This document shows positions 23,957 through 31,774 of a stretch of DNA of 33,184 nucleotides, piece by piece. The first letter of the stretch is position 1, and every line of letters starts with the position of its first letter. This DNA comes from Rhodanobacteraceae bacterium. Lineage in GTDB: Bacteria; Pseudomonadota; Gammaproteobacteria; Xanthomonadales; Rhodanobacteraceae. The notes below the pieces were generated by a model. That model was not told the origin of the DNA and did not search any database. It saw only the letters and a program-made list of their open reading frames with translations. The position numbers and the translations under genes are program-made. The DNA lies in NCBI GenBank assembly GCA_003142815.1, contig PLNP01000020.1, forward strand, positions 42,402 to 75,585, given 5' to 3'.

Positions 23957-24727
23957 TCAGCCGGTCGCTCCCCTCAAATCCAGTACCTTGCCGCGCACGC
24001 TGCGCGCATCGGCGCCGAGCAACCACGCCATCGCCGCCGCCGCGTGGGCGGGATCGTGATGACCCATCGTGTCTTCACCATAGTAGGCCGCGCGGCACAG
24101 CCTCGTGCACATGGGGCCCGGCAAGACCGCATGCGTGCGCACGTTCGAGCTTTCGGTTTCCTCATGCACGATCGAAGCGAGGCCGAGCAACGCGTGCTTG
24201 GAGACGCCGTAGCCACCCCAGAACGCATTGCCGACGCGGGCGACATCGTCGAATACGAACACGATCGCCGCATCGTCGGCACGCCGCAGTAGCGGCAGGC
24301 AGGCCTGAGTCAGCAGGAACGGCGCGGTCACGTTAACTTGCTGCGTGCGTGTCCATTCCGCGGGTGTTTGCTGGTCGAACGGCTGCAGGCTGTCAAATTG
24401 CGCGGCAGCATGCACGACGCCGTCAAGACGGCCGCATTCGCGCTCGATCGCGGCGGCGAGATCGAAATAGTCCTTCGGCGTCGCGCCAGCCAGATCCATC
24501 GGATACAACGCCGGCTTCGGCGCGCCGAGTTTCTCGACGTCATCGTAGAGTGCCTCGAGCGCGCGCACCTTGCGCCCGAGCAGGACAACGGTCGCGCCGG
24601 CTGCCGCGGCCGCGAGCGCGGTCGCGCGACCGAGCCCACCCGTCGCGCCGGTCACCAGTACGACGCGATCGCGCAACGAATCGGCGGCCGGCGATGCTGC
24701 TTGCGCCGCGCGTACCGGTTTCAGCAT
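23957..24727 (-). CDS. Short-chain dehydrogenase/reductase (YciK-like), atypical active site
   Basis: A 256-residue SDR of the YciK type. The NAD(P)-binding motif TGATGGLG is at 26-33, and Tyr173 and Lys177 form the YxxxK pair in GGYGVSK. The catalytic Ser, expected 13 residues before Tyr173, is replaced by Asp160 in IVFVFDDVARVGNAFWGGYGVSK; YciK of E. coli has SSS there. The N-terminal extension of about 17 residues is rich in Ala. The substrate is unknown. Its ATG at 24727 lies 5 bp past the grxD stop, so the two are probably cotranscribed. The gene ends among repeats at 23751-23901. Confidence 0.88.
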   Translation of the reverse strand: MLKPVRAAQAASPAADSLRDRVVLVTGATGGLGRATALAAAAAGATVVLLGRKVRALEALYDDVEKLGAPKPALYPMDLAGATPKDYFDLAAAIERECGRLDGVVHAAAQFDSLQPFDQQTPAEWTRTQQVNVTAPFLLTQACLPLLRRADDAAIVFVFDDVARVGNAFWGGYGVSKHALLGLASIVHEETESSNVRTHAVLPGPMCTRLCRAAYYGEDTMGHHDPAHAAAAMAWLLGADARSVRGKVLDLRGATG

Positions 24728-24732
24728 GCGCC

Positions 24733-25050
24733 TCAGGCCTTTTGCGCGTCCTGGACCAGGCGTTCGAGTTCACCGGATTCGTACAGTTCGAGCGCGATGT
24801 CGCAACCGCCGATCAGCTCGCCGTGGATGAACAGCTGCGGAAATGTCGGCCAGTTCGAATAGCGCGGCAGGTTCGCCCGCACTTCAGAGTCTTCAAGCAC
24901 ATTGACCGAATGGTACTTCGCGCCCACTGCCTTCAGTGCCTGCGTGGTGCGACTGGAAAAACCGCACATCGGAAACTGTGGCGTGCCTTTCATGAAAAGC
25001 ACGATGGGATGCGATTCGACAGTCCCCTTGATGCGTTCGATGACGTCCAT
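24733..25050 (-). CDS. grxD: Monothiol glutaredoxin (Grx4 type)
   Basis: A 105-residue monothiol glutaredoxin with the CGFS active site at 29-32 in MKGTPQFPMCGFSSRTTQALKA. The remaining landmarks are present: WPTFPQLFIHGELIGGCDI, holding the cis-Pro and the glutathione-binding GG-C-D. These proteins carry [2Fe-2S] clusters bridged by glutathione and work in iron-sulfur cluster transfer. The ATG at 25050 is chosen; an in-frame GTG at 25065 would add MSRSA. An AGG lies about 8 bases upstream of the ATG. The SDR gene follows after 5 bp. The gene diverges from sodB across 135 bp. Confidence 0.96.
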   Translation of the reverse strand: MDVIERIKGTVESHPIVLFMKGTPQFPMCGFSSRTTQALKAVGAKYHSVNVLEDSEVRANLPRYSNWPTFPQLFIHGELIGGCDIALELYESGELERLVQDAQKA

Positions 25051-25123
25051 TGCTGACCTGCTCACGATACGTGAACGCGCGACAACGCGCGAAAGTGCAT
25101 ATGGTATCAGGTCGCTTGCACGG

Positions 25124-25153
25124 TTGATTTGGCGCGCTGCAACTGCCTAGACT
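25124..25153 (+). promoter_or_regulatory. Probable sodB promoter
   Basis: TTGATT (25124-25129) and TAGACT (25148-25153) are separated by 18 bp, with transcription expected about 25 bp before the sodB ATG at 25186. The fit is moderate. The same 135-bp gap must hold the grxD promoter on the other strand, where I see no clear match. CGCGCG-ACAA-CGCGCG at 25076-25091 is a small hairpin. Confidence 0.45.
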
Positions 25154-25185
25154 GCGAGTCCCTATCCCGTTGGCAGGAAACTCCC

Positions 25186-25764
25186 ATGGCGATCGAACTT
25201 CCCGCACTTCCCTGGGCGCGCGACGCGCTGGCTCCGCACATTTCCGCGGAAACCATCGATTACCACTATGGCAAGCACCATCAGGCCTACGTCACCAACC
25301 TCAACAACCAGATCAAGAGCACCGAGTTCGAGAACTTTGCGCTCGAAGACATCATCAGGAAATCCTCCGGCGGCATGTTCAACAACGCCGCGCAGGTCTG
25401 GAACCACACGTTCTACTGGAATTGCCTGAAGCCCAATGGCGGCGGCGAACCGCGCGGACGCCTCGCCGATGCGATCACCAAGGCGTTCGGCGGCTTCGCG
25501 CAGTTCAAGGAAGAGTTCACCAAGACCAGCGTCGGCACGTTCGGCTCCGGCTGGGGCTGGCTGGTGCAGCGTCCGGATGGTGGCCTTGCGCTGGCCAGCA
25601 CCTCGAACGCCGGCACGCCGATCACCGGCAGCGATCGTCCGCTGCTGACCTGCGACGTCTGGGAACACGCGTACTACATCGACTACCGCAACGCGCGGCC
25701 GAAGTATCTCGAAGCGTTCTGGAACCTGGTCAACTGGGAGTTCGCGGCCAGCCAGATGGCCTGA
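25186..25764 (+). CDS. sodB: Iron superoxide dismutase
   Basis: A 192-residue superoxide dismutase that converts superoxide to oxygen and hydrogen peroxide in the cytoplasm. The four metal ligands align with those of E. coli FeSOD: His27 ([10 protein letters not shown]), His74 ([13 protein letters not shown]), Asp157 and His161 (CDVWEHAYY). Gln70 in the NNAAQ motif is typical of the iron type, as is the FYWNCL segment. The ATG at 25186 ([10 protein letters not shown]) has an AGGAAA ribosome site; a longer frame to 25129 is not needed. The gene converges on purK, with repeats between. Confidence 0.97.
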   Translation: MAIELPALPWARDALAPHISAETIDYHYGKHHQAYVTNLNNQIKSTEFENFALEDIIRKSSGGMFNNAAQVWNHTFYWNCLKPNGGGEPRGRLADAITKAFGGFAQFKEEFTKTSVGTFGSGWGWLVQRPDGGLALASTSNAGTPITGSDRPLLTCDVWEHAYYIDYRNARPKYLEAFWNLVNWEFAASQMA

Positions 25765-25771
25765 CCGCTTA

Positions 25772-25880
25772 AGCCCTCCCCTTCAAGGGAAGGTTTGGAT
25801 GGGGATGGTTCTGGTTTTGTCGCCGCCCTCTCGCGAACACCATCCCCTCGCCTGCCCCTCGCGCATCCTGCGCTCGCAAG
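25772..25880. repeat. Dispersed repeat between convergent sodB and purK
   Basis: CCCTCCCCTTCAAGGGAAGG is followed by GGATGGGGATGG, whose complement CACCATCCCC occurs near 25840-25849, so a hairpin can form. Translated, it gives the recurrent peptide PNLPLKGR. It may end transcription from both sides. Confidence 0.5.
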
Positions 25881-25922
25881 CCCGGTCTGCACGTTCGTGT
25901 GCAACCGTTCGCCGGCACGCCG

Positions 25923-27089
25923 CTATGCCGCGCGAAAGCCCGGCTCACCCCCTTGAATGGGCGGGAGAAGTGCGGCGAGCACTGGTTCGACCTGCGCCTC
26001 GCGGCCAAGCGCCCGGCCAATCCGCGCGAGGCATTCGTGCATGTTCGTAGCGCTCCCCGCGCAGACGGTCGCATGACCGACCTTGCGACCGGGGCGCGGT
26101 TCCTTGCCGTAGTCATGCCAGTGCGCATCGACCTCGCGCAGCACCGCGTTGGCCGCTGGTAATTCACCGATCCAGTTCAACATCACGCTGAGGCCCCGCG
26201 CCGCGGTGTCGCCGAGCGGCAGCCCAAGTACGGCGCGCAGATGATTCTCGAACTGGCTGCAGTGCGCGCCTTCGATCGTCCAGTGGCCGGAGTTGTGCAC
26301 GCGCGGCGCCATCTCGTTGCCGAGCAGATGGCCGTCGTGATCGAACAGTTCCAGCGCGAAGGTGCCGACGTAGTCGAGCCGTTCGGCCAACGCGCGCGCA
26401 TGCGCGACCGCGCTGGCCTCGATCTGTTCCGTTTGCGGCGCGGGCGCGAGGCTCGCCGCAAGAATACCGCTGGCATGCCAGTTGCGGGTCAACGGGTAGT
26501 GGCGGAATTCGCCATTGCGCGAACGCACCGCGATGATCGAGACCTCTCGCGTGAACGGCACGAACGCTTCCAGGATCAACGGCGCGCTACCGAGCGCATC
26601 CCACGCCGCATCGGCGTCCGCGTGCGAGCGCAGGACGGCCTGGCCCTTGCCGTCATAACCGAGACGTCGCGTTTTCAGCACGGCCGGCAAACCGATGGTC
26701 GCGATCGCCGCATCGAGGTCGGCGCGGCTGTCGACCGCGGCGAAGGCTGCCGTAGCGAGGCCAATCTCGCGAAACAGGGCTTTCTCGACGAGCCGATCCT
26801 GGGAGATCGCCAGCGCGCGTGGATTCGGAAACACGCTCGTGAGTTGGGTCAGCCATACCGCGGTTTGCGCCGGCACGTTCTCGAAATCGAAGGTGGCGAC
26901 GTCGACGCGTTGCGCGAAATCGGCAAGCTTTCCGAAGTCGCGCCAGTCCGCTTGCACGAGCGGCGCGATCTGCGCAGCGCACGCATCGGCCGCGCTGTCG
27001 ACGACCAGAAAGCGCAGGCCAAGCGGTGCGCCGGCCAACACGAGCATGCGGGCGAGCTGGCCGCCCCCGAGGATACCTATCGTATGCAT
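25923..27089 (-). CDS. purK: N5-carboxyaminoimidazole ribonucleotide synthase
   Basis: A 388-residue ATP-grasp enzyme that carboxylates 5-aminoimidazole ribonucleotide with ATP and bicarbonate, making the substrate for PurE. The opening MHTIGILGGGQLARMLVLAGAPLGLRFLVVD is typical. The ATP-grasp core shows GLPAVLKTRRLGYDGKGQAVLRS, FVPFTREVSIIAVRS and the metal-site region LFDHDGHLLGNEMAPRVHNSGHWTIEGA, with Asn and Glu in place. The C-terminal tail ends PPIQGGEPGFRAA and may run into repeat sequence. The ATG at 27089 is chosen over an in-frame TTG at 27095; the ribosome site is weak. A 138-bp gap with a palindromic repeat separates it from purE. Confidence 0.96.
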   Translation of the reverse strand: MHTIGILGGGQLARMLVLAGAPLGLRFLVVDSAADACAAQIAPLVQADWRDFGKLADFAQRVDVATFDFENVPAQTAVWLTQLTSVFPNPRALAISQDRLVEKALFREIGLATAAFAAVDSRADLDAAIATIGLPAVLKTRRLGYDGKGQAVLRSHADADAAWDALGSAPLILEAFVPFTREVSIIAVRSRNGEFRHYPLTRNWHASGILAASLAPAPQTEQIEASAVAHARALAERLDYVGTFALELFDHDGHLLGNEMAPRVHNSGHWTIEGAHCSQFENHLRAVLGLPLGDTAARGLSVMLNWIGELPAANAVLREVDAHWHDYGKEPRPGRKVGHATVCAGSATNMHECLARIGRALGREAQVEPVLAALLPPIQGGEPGFRAA

Positions 27090-27150
27090 GTGCAACGCCG
27101 CTTCAGTGCAATGCGCCCGTCATCGGGAAAGGCCGCCCGGCACCGACACG

Positions 27151-27186
27151 CCCTCTCCCGCTTGCGGGAGAGGGCTGGGGTGAGGG
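27151..27186. repeat. Dispersed palindrome between purE and purK
   Basis: CCCTCTCCCGC (27151-27161) pairs perfectly with GCGGGAGAGGG (27164-27174), an 11-bp stem with a two-base loop, followed by CTGGGGTGAGGGG. This repeat type, translated as LTPALSRKRER, is familiar in proteobacterial genomes. Between two genes of one pathway it could lower purK transcription relative to purE. Confidence 0.75.
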
Positions 27187-27227
27187 GAAATGCGCAGTGC
27201 CACGCCATCGGAAACGATCCGAACTGT

Positions 27228-27740
27228 TCATGCGTCCGCGCGCGGATCGACTCTGGCGAGCACGGCGTCGGTTTGCTGGCGGCGGAATGCGTCCAGACGC
27301 GTAGCCAGCGCGGCATCCGTAATCGCCAGCATCGCCGCGGCAAACAGTGCCGCGTTAACCGCACCGGCGCGACCGATCGCGAATGTCGCGACCGGAATTC
27401 CGGCTGGCATCTGCACGATCGAAAGCAACGAGTCGAGCCCGTTCAGCGCCTGCGACTGCACCGGTACGCCGAGGACTGGCAAGCGCGTCTTGGCGGCGAG
27501 CATGCCCGGCAGATGCGCCGCGCCGCCGGCACCGGCGATGATCGCGGCGAGGCCGCGCTCGACCGCGCTTGCCGCATAATCGAACAACAGATCCGGCGTA
27601 CGGTGCGCGGACACCACGCGCGTTTCATGCGCGATCCCCAGTTGTTCCAGTGTTTCCACCGCATGGCGCATGGTTTCCCAGTCCGCTTGGGACCCCATCA
27701 CTACGCCTATGCGTGGCTGCCCAATCACGCTATCTATCAT
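27228..27740 (-). CDS. purE: N5-carboxyaminoimidazole ribonucleotide mutase
   Basis: A 170-residue PurE. It moves the carboxyl group of N5-CAIR to carbon 4 in purine synthesis. Landmarks are [14 protein letters not shown], with the nucleotide-binding GS.SD-type loop, the active-site motif SAHRTPD at about 44-50, [27 protein letters not shown], and [13 protein letters not shown]. The ATG at 27740 is the only early start. It is transcribed toward purK. It diverges from the Trm112-like gene across 71 bp, so the promoters of both must be in that gap. Confidence 0.97.
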   Translation of the reverse strand: MIDSVIGQPRIGVVMGSQADWETMRHAVETLEQLGIAHETRVVSAHRTPDLLFDYAASAVERGLAAIIAGAGGAAHLPGMLAAKTRLPVLGVPVQSQALNGLDSLLSIVQMPAGIPVATFAIGRAGAVNAALFAAAMLAITDAALATRLDAFRRQQTDAVLARVDPRADA

Positions 27741-27811
27741 GGCCGTTGCACGCGTAAATCGTTATTGTACGCATATTCCGCCGCGCACCGACGGCTCAAA
27801 ATCAGACACCC

Positions 27812-28084
27812 GTGGACAAACGCCTGCTCGACATTCTCTGCTGTCCTGTCACCAAATCGCCGCTGCGCCTGCTCGCCGAAAACGAACTCACGGCGCTGAA
27901 CCGCGCGATCGCCAATGGACAGGTACTGAACGGGGCCGGTACGCGCGTCGCCGCTGCGCTGGCCTCGGGCTTGATCACACGCGACGAAAAGACGATCTAT
28001 CGCGTCGATGAGGATATTCCGGTCATGCTCGCCGACGAGGCGATCGCGACATCGCAGCTGGCCGACTTTCCGCGCACGCGATGA
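27812..28084 (+). CDS. Trm112-like protein (UPF0434/YcaR family)
   Basis: A 90-residue protein. The opening MDKRLLDILCCPVTKSPLRLL and ending GLITRDEKTIYRVDEDIPVMLADEAIATSQL match the UPF0434/YcaR family, related to the Trm112 methyltransferase partner. In typical members the first motif has two zinc cysteines (CPxC); here the pair is CC followed by T. The start is a GTG at 27812, and there is no obvious ribosome site. Function in bacteria is not settled; binding to a methyltransferase is inferred from the Trm112 relation. Confidence 0.85.
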   Translation: MDKRLLDILCCPVTKSPLRLLAENELTALNRAIANGQVLNGAGTRVAAALASGLITRDEKTIYRVDEDIPVMLADEAIATSQLADFPRTR

Positions 28085-28204
28085 ACGCATCGCCCGATCC
28101 AAGCGTGACAGCGATCACACTTTGCGCGCGGCGACGATTTATGATCGCCTGCCGTCCCGGAATCCCGCGCAGCCGCGCGCACCAGTGACTTACGGAATTT
28201 CGCA

Positions 28205-30703
28205 ATGACCGCCGCCAACGACACCCCGAACGTGGTCGATTTGCAGCAGCGCCAAATCCTGACAGTGGGTGCCGACCGCCTCGGCGATCTGCTGAAGCTG
28301 GTCCGCGGCATTTCGCTCAAGCGCATCAATGCTCTGGTCGGCACCCTGTTCGAGAGCGTCGACGACGCACTGTTCGACCTCGCCGAGCGCGCGGGCAGCA
28401 ATGCGATCCAGACCGAATACTTCGACGGCATGCGCGAAGTGCGCAAGAAACGCCAACTGGTTGAGCGCCTGTTCCAGGAGCAGGCGACCAAGGCGTTCGG
28501 CGAATTCGCAGACGGCAAACTGAAGCCGAGCAAGCCCGACGCATCACTCCAGGCCCACGCCGGATTGGCGCTGGTCGACGATGTCGAACTCGAGGAGTCC
28601 CTCGCGGTGACCAGCATGGTCGCGAAGGCCGAAGGCCGGCTGTCGCGCTCGCTCTACCAGGTCAATCAGCGCCTTGCCGTGATCATCGGCGGCGGCAAGG
28701 TCGACGGCGCGAACAATCCGATCGGTCCGGCCGTGCTCGGCAACGCATTTCGCATCGCGATCCGCGAATTCGACGTCAACGTGCAGGTTAAGCTGATCAT
28801 CTACAAGTTGTTCGACCGCTACGTGATGGCAGGACTCGACCCGGTCTATGACGAGGTCAATATCGAGCTGATTCGCGCCGGCGTGCTGCCGCAGGTGCGC
28901 CACCTGATGCCGCACGGCGAGCGTTCGCAGGCGCGCTCCGCGGCCGGCGACGAGGCGCACGGCGCTTCCGAATTGCTGCAAGCAGGCCAGGGAATGCCTG
29001 ACGGCTCGTATTACGATCAAGCGGCGGGTCACCTGCAGAACGAGATCTATCACACGCTGCGCTCGCTGCTCGCCAGCCGCCATGCCAGCGGCGGCTACGA
29101 CGCAGCCGGGATGGACGAGCACGGCGGAAGCGATGCGCCCGACCTGCCGGGATTGACACCGGCCGACCTGCTCAGCGCGCTGACGATCCTGCAAAACCAG
29201 ACGATGGCCGCGCAGGCCCGGGTTGGCAGCGCAGCCGACGCGGTGCGGGCCGTGCAGCAAATCAAGCGCGAGCTGCTCGACCAGGTCAGCAGGCTCTCCG
29301 ACGACGCCAAGGAACGCCGTGTCTCGACGGCCGATGAGGACACCATCGATCTCGTCGGCATGTTGTTCGAGTACATCCTGCAGGACCGCAACCTTCCCAC
29401 GCCGATGCAAGCGCTGTTCGGGCGACTGCAGATTCCGTATTTGAAGGTCGCGATCCTGGACAAGCACCTGTTCGCGCAGAAGTCGCATCCGGCGCGGCGT
29501 CTGCTCGACATGCTCGCGGAAGCAGGCAAGAGCTGGTCGGAAGAATCCGACCGGGACCATCGCCTGTTTGAGCGCATCAAGGGATCGGTCGAGACCGTGC
29601 TGCGCGATTTCGACGAAGACGTCGGCGTGTTCGAACGCGAAAGGGTTTCTTTCAGCGATTTCATCGAGCAGCACCGCAAGCGCGCTGAACTGGCCGAACA
29701 GCGTGCCGCGGAGGCGACTCGCGGGCGCGAGAAACTGCAGGAGGCGCGCCGCATCGCTGCGCACGAGATTCTCAAGCGCATCGACGACCGCAGCCTGCCG
29801 CCAGTCGTGCATACCGTGCTGTCGCGGCCGTGGGCCAATTATCTCGTACTGACATTGCTGCGTCATGGCGAGGCCTCGGACGAATGGAAAAACGCGCTGC
29901 GCTTCGCCGATGAATTCGTGTGGAGCGCGCAGCCGAAGACGACCGAATCCGAACATACGCGCCTGCGCGCACTGCGTCCGCAGCTGGACAAGGCGCTGCG
30001 GCACGGACTGGCGACCGTCGCCTACCACGAGAGCGACGTCAGGCAGCTGATGCAGGATCTGTCGCAGTTCTACAAACGCCTGCTCGACGGAGAGAAGGTC
30101 GAGACCAAGACCGCCAAGGAAGTCATCATCGGCAATGTCGCGCCACTCGTGCATGCCGCCGCGCCGGGTCCGGCGTCAGCGACGGATACGGGCGTGACGA
30201 CCGAGGCCGCGCCTGTGTCAGCGCCAACGGCTGCTGCAGCACAGAGCCCGGTCGAGGAAATCATGTTGAGCTCCGGCCAGCCAGACGCTGAACCACCGGT
30301 CGAAATACCCGCGGAAGACGACGAATACGTGCGCGCCGTGCGCGACCTCAGGCTCGGCAGCTGGATCGAGTTCAGTGATGAGACCGGCAGCCCCGAACGC
30401 GCGAAACTTTCCTGGATCAGCCCGATCAGTTCGAAGTACCTGTTCGTCAATCGGCGCGGCTTGAAAGTCTGCGACAAGACCGTCGCCACGTTGGCCATCG
30501 AGATGCGCCGTGGCAGCGCGGTCGTGCTCGAGGAAGTACCGCTGTTCGATCGAGCGCTCGATGCGATCGTCGCGCGCCTGCGCCAAGCCAGCGATGCCGC
30601 CAAGAATCCACAACCTGCGATATCCACGGCCGCTGCTCCAGCCAATGCAACGCCCGCCGCGCCGACAACTCCGGGCGCTGCCGTGGCCGATCCGTCGAGC
30701 TGA
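28205..30703 (+). CDS. DUF1631-family protein
   Basis: An 832-residue cytoplasmic protein of the DUF1631 family (PF07793), found in proteobacteria and sometimes mislabelled thymidine phosphorylase. No transmembrane segment or signal peptide is seen. The N-terminal part (about 1-240) is helical with repeated SLKRINALVG, RLFQEQATKAFG and NAFRIAIREFDVNVQVKLIIYKLFDRYV, the family's typical block. A region near 470-530 is strongly charged and coiled-coil-like. An Ala/Pro-rich linker (about 650-705) leads to a C-terminal domain (LRLGSWIEFSDETGSPERAKLSWISPISSKYLFVNRRGLKV) that looks PilZ-like in layout but has no RxxxR motif. A second Ala/Pro-rich tail ends the protein. The biochemical role is unknown. 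Confidence 0.85.
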   Translation: MTAANDTPNVVDLQQRQILTVGADRLGDLLKLVRGISLKRINALVGTLFESVDDALFDLAERAGSNAIQTEYFDGMREVRKKRQLVERLFQEQATKAFGEFADGKLKPSKPDASLQAHAGLALVDDVELEESLAVTSMVAKAEGRLSRSLYQVNQRLAVIIGGGKVDGANNPIGPAVLGNAFRIAIREFDVNVQVKLIIYKLFDRYVMAGLDPVYDEVNIELIRAGVLPQVRHLMPHGERSQARSAAGDEAHGASELLQAGQGMPDGSYYDQAAGHLQNEIYHTLRSLLASRHASGGYDAAGMDEHGGSDAPDLPGLTPADLLSALTILQNQTMAAQARVGSAADAVRAVQQIKRELLDQVSRLSDDAKERRVSTADEDTIDLVGMLFEYILQDRNLPTPMQALFGRLQIPYLKVAILDKHLFAQKSHPARRLLDMLAEAGKSWSEESDRDHRLFERIKGSVETVLRDFDEDVGVFERERVSFSDFIEQHRKRAELAEQRAAEATRGREKLQEARRIAAHEILKRIDDRSLPPVVHTVLSRPWANYLVLTLLRHGEASDEWKNALRFADEFVWSAQPKTTESEHTRLRALRPQLDKALRHGLATVAYHESDVRQLMQDLSQFYKRLLDGEKVETKTAKEVIIGNVAPLVHAAAPGPASATDTGVTTEAAPVSAPTAAAAQSPVEEIMLSSGQPDAEPPVEIPAEDDEYVRAVRDLRLGSWIEFSDETGSPERAKLSWISPISSKYLFVNRRGLKVCDKTVATLAIEMRRGSAVVLEEVPLFDRALDAIVARLRQASDAAKNPQPAISTAAAPANATPAAPTTPGAAVADPSS

Positions 30704-30766
30704 AACACCGCGGCACGCGACCTTGCTATTCTGCGTGTCCGGACATTCCAGCGAGCCATCCCGCCC

Positions 30767-31627
30767 GTGACTCAACCGCCTGTGCTTTCACCGCCGCGCG
30801 ATACGATCGAACGCGACGTCCGTCGCGCACTTGAGGAAGACATCGGCAGCGGAGACGTAACCGCCGACCTGCTGCCGGCCGCAGCGAATGCGCGCGCACG
30901 CGTCGTCACCCGCGACGCCGCAGTCCTCTGCGGTCGCGCGTGGTTCGATGAGTGCTTCCGTCAACTCGATGCGTCGACGCGGGTCGAGTGGCTCGTCGCG
31001 GATGGCGATCGCGTCGCGGCTGGCGCCCCGCTCTGCCATATCGAAGGCATGGCGCGTTCGTTGGTCAGCGCCGAGCGCACCGCACTGAATTTCCTGCAAA
31101 CGCTGTCGGGTACCGCAACAGTGACCGCAGCGTATGTCGATGCCGCTCGCGGCACCCGCACGACCATCCTCGACACGCGCAAGACGCTGCCGGGGCTGCG
31201 CGTGGCTCAGAAATATGCAGTTCGCGTCGGTGGCGGAAGCAACCATCGCATGGGGTTGTACGACGCGGTGCTGATCAAGGAAAACCATGTCGCGGCCGCC
31301 GGGTCGATCGCGGCCGCGGTCGCGCGCGCGCGCGCGCTGCACCCGGGTTTGCTGGTCGAAACCGAAGTCGAGAACTTCACCGAATTGCGCGAGGCGATCG
31401 AGGCTGGTGCGGACCGCATCATGCTGGATGAATTCGAGCTGCACGAGCTGGCGCGCGCCATAGCCGAGGTCGGTGGGCGCGTTCCGCTGGAAGTCTCAGG
31501 CTCGGTCGCGCTCGATCGCGTGCGCGCGATTGCCGATACCGGCGTCGACTACGTCTCGATTGGCGCGTTGACCAAACACGTACGCGCGATCGATCTGTCG
31601 ATGCGCGTCGAAATCCTCGACGGCTGA
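30767..31627 (+). CDS. nadC: Nicotinate-nucleotide pyrophosphorylase (quinolinate phosphoribosyltransferase)
   Basis: A 286-residue enzyme that condenses quinolinate with PRPP to give nicotinate mononucleotide in de novo NAD synthesis. Landmarks include EDIGSGDVTADLLP, SAERTALNFLQTLSGTAT, TRKTLPGLRVAQKYAVRVGGGSNHRMGLYDAVLIKENH (the substrate-binding Arg, Lys and His cluster), VETEVENFTE, IMLDEFE and LEVSGSV near the C-terminus. Length agrees with the family. The start is a GTG at 30767, 64 bp after the DUF1631 stop; the two are probably cotranscribed. No other nad gene is in the window. Confidence 0.97.
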   Translation: MTQPPVLSPPRDTIERDVRRALEEDIGSGDVTADLLPAAANARARVVTRDAAVLCGRAWFDECFRQLDASTRVEWLVADGDRVAAGAPLCHIEGMARSLVSAERTALNFLQTLSGTATVTAAYVDAARGTRTTILDTRKTLPGLRVAQKYAVRVGGGSNHRMGLYDAVLIKENHVAAAGSIAAAVARARALHPGLLVETEVENFTELREAIEAGADRIMLDEFELHELARAIAEVGGRVPLEVSGSVALDRVRAIADTGVDYVSIGALTKHVRAIDLSMRVEILDG

Positions 31628-31774
31628 GCGATCCTCGACACGCCGCGATCCGGCATCCCGGCTGCCGCCACTCGCGCGCGCAAAGACTCGCCGCGATTGG
31701 GGGGAAACGCCGGCAGGCGCGATGCGTTTCCGTTCACCAACAATGCGCCGAGCGCGCTTTTCGAAGCGTGCTGT

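Noticed and set aside
26241-27899. Plus-strand open frame of 552 codons
   Set aside because: Antisense to purK and purE and runs through the palindromic repeat; no domain seen.
28544-30154. Minus-strand open frame of 536 codons
   Set aside because: Antisense to the DUF1631 gene; no motif or ribosome site; shadow frame.
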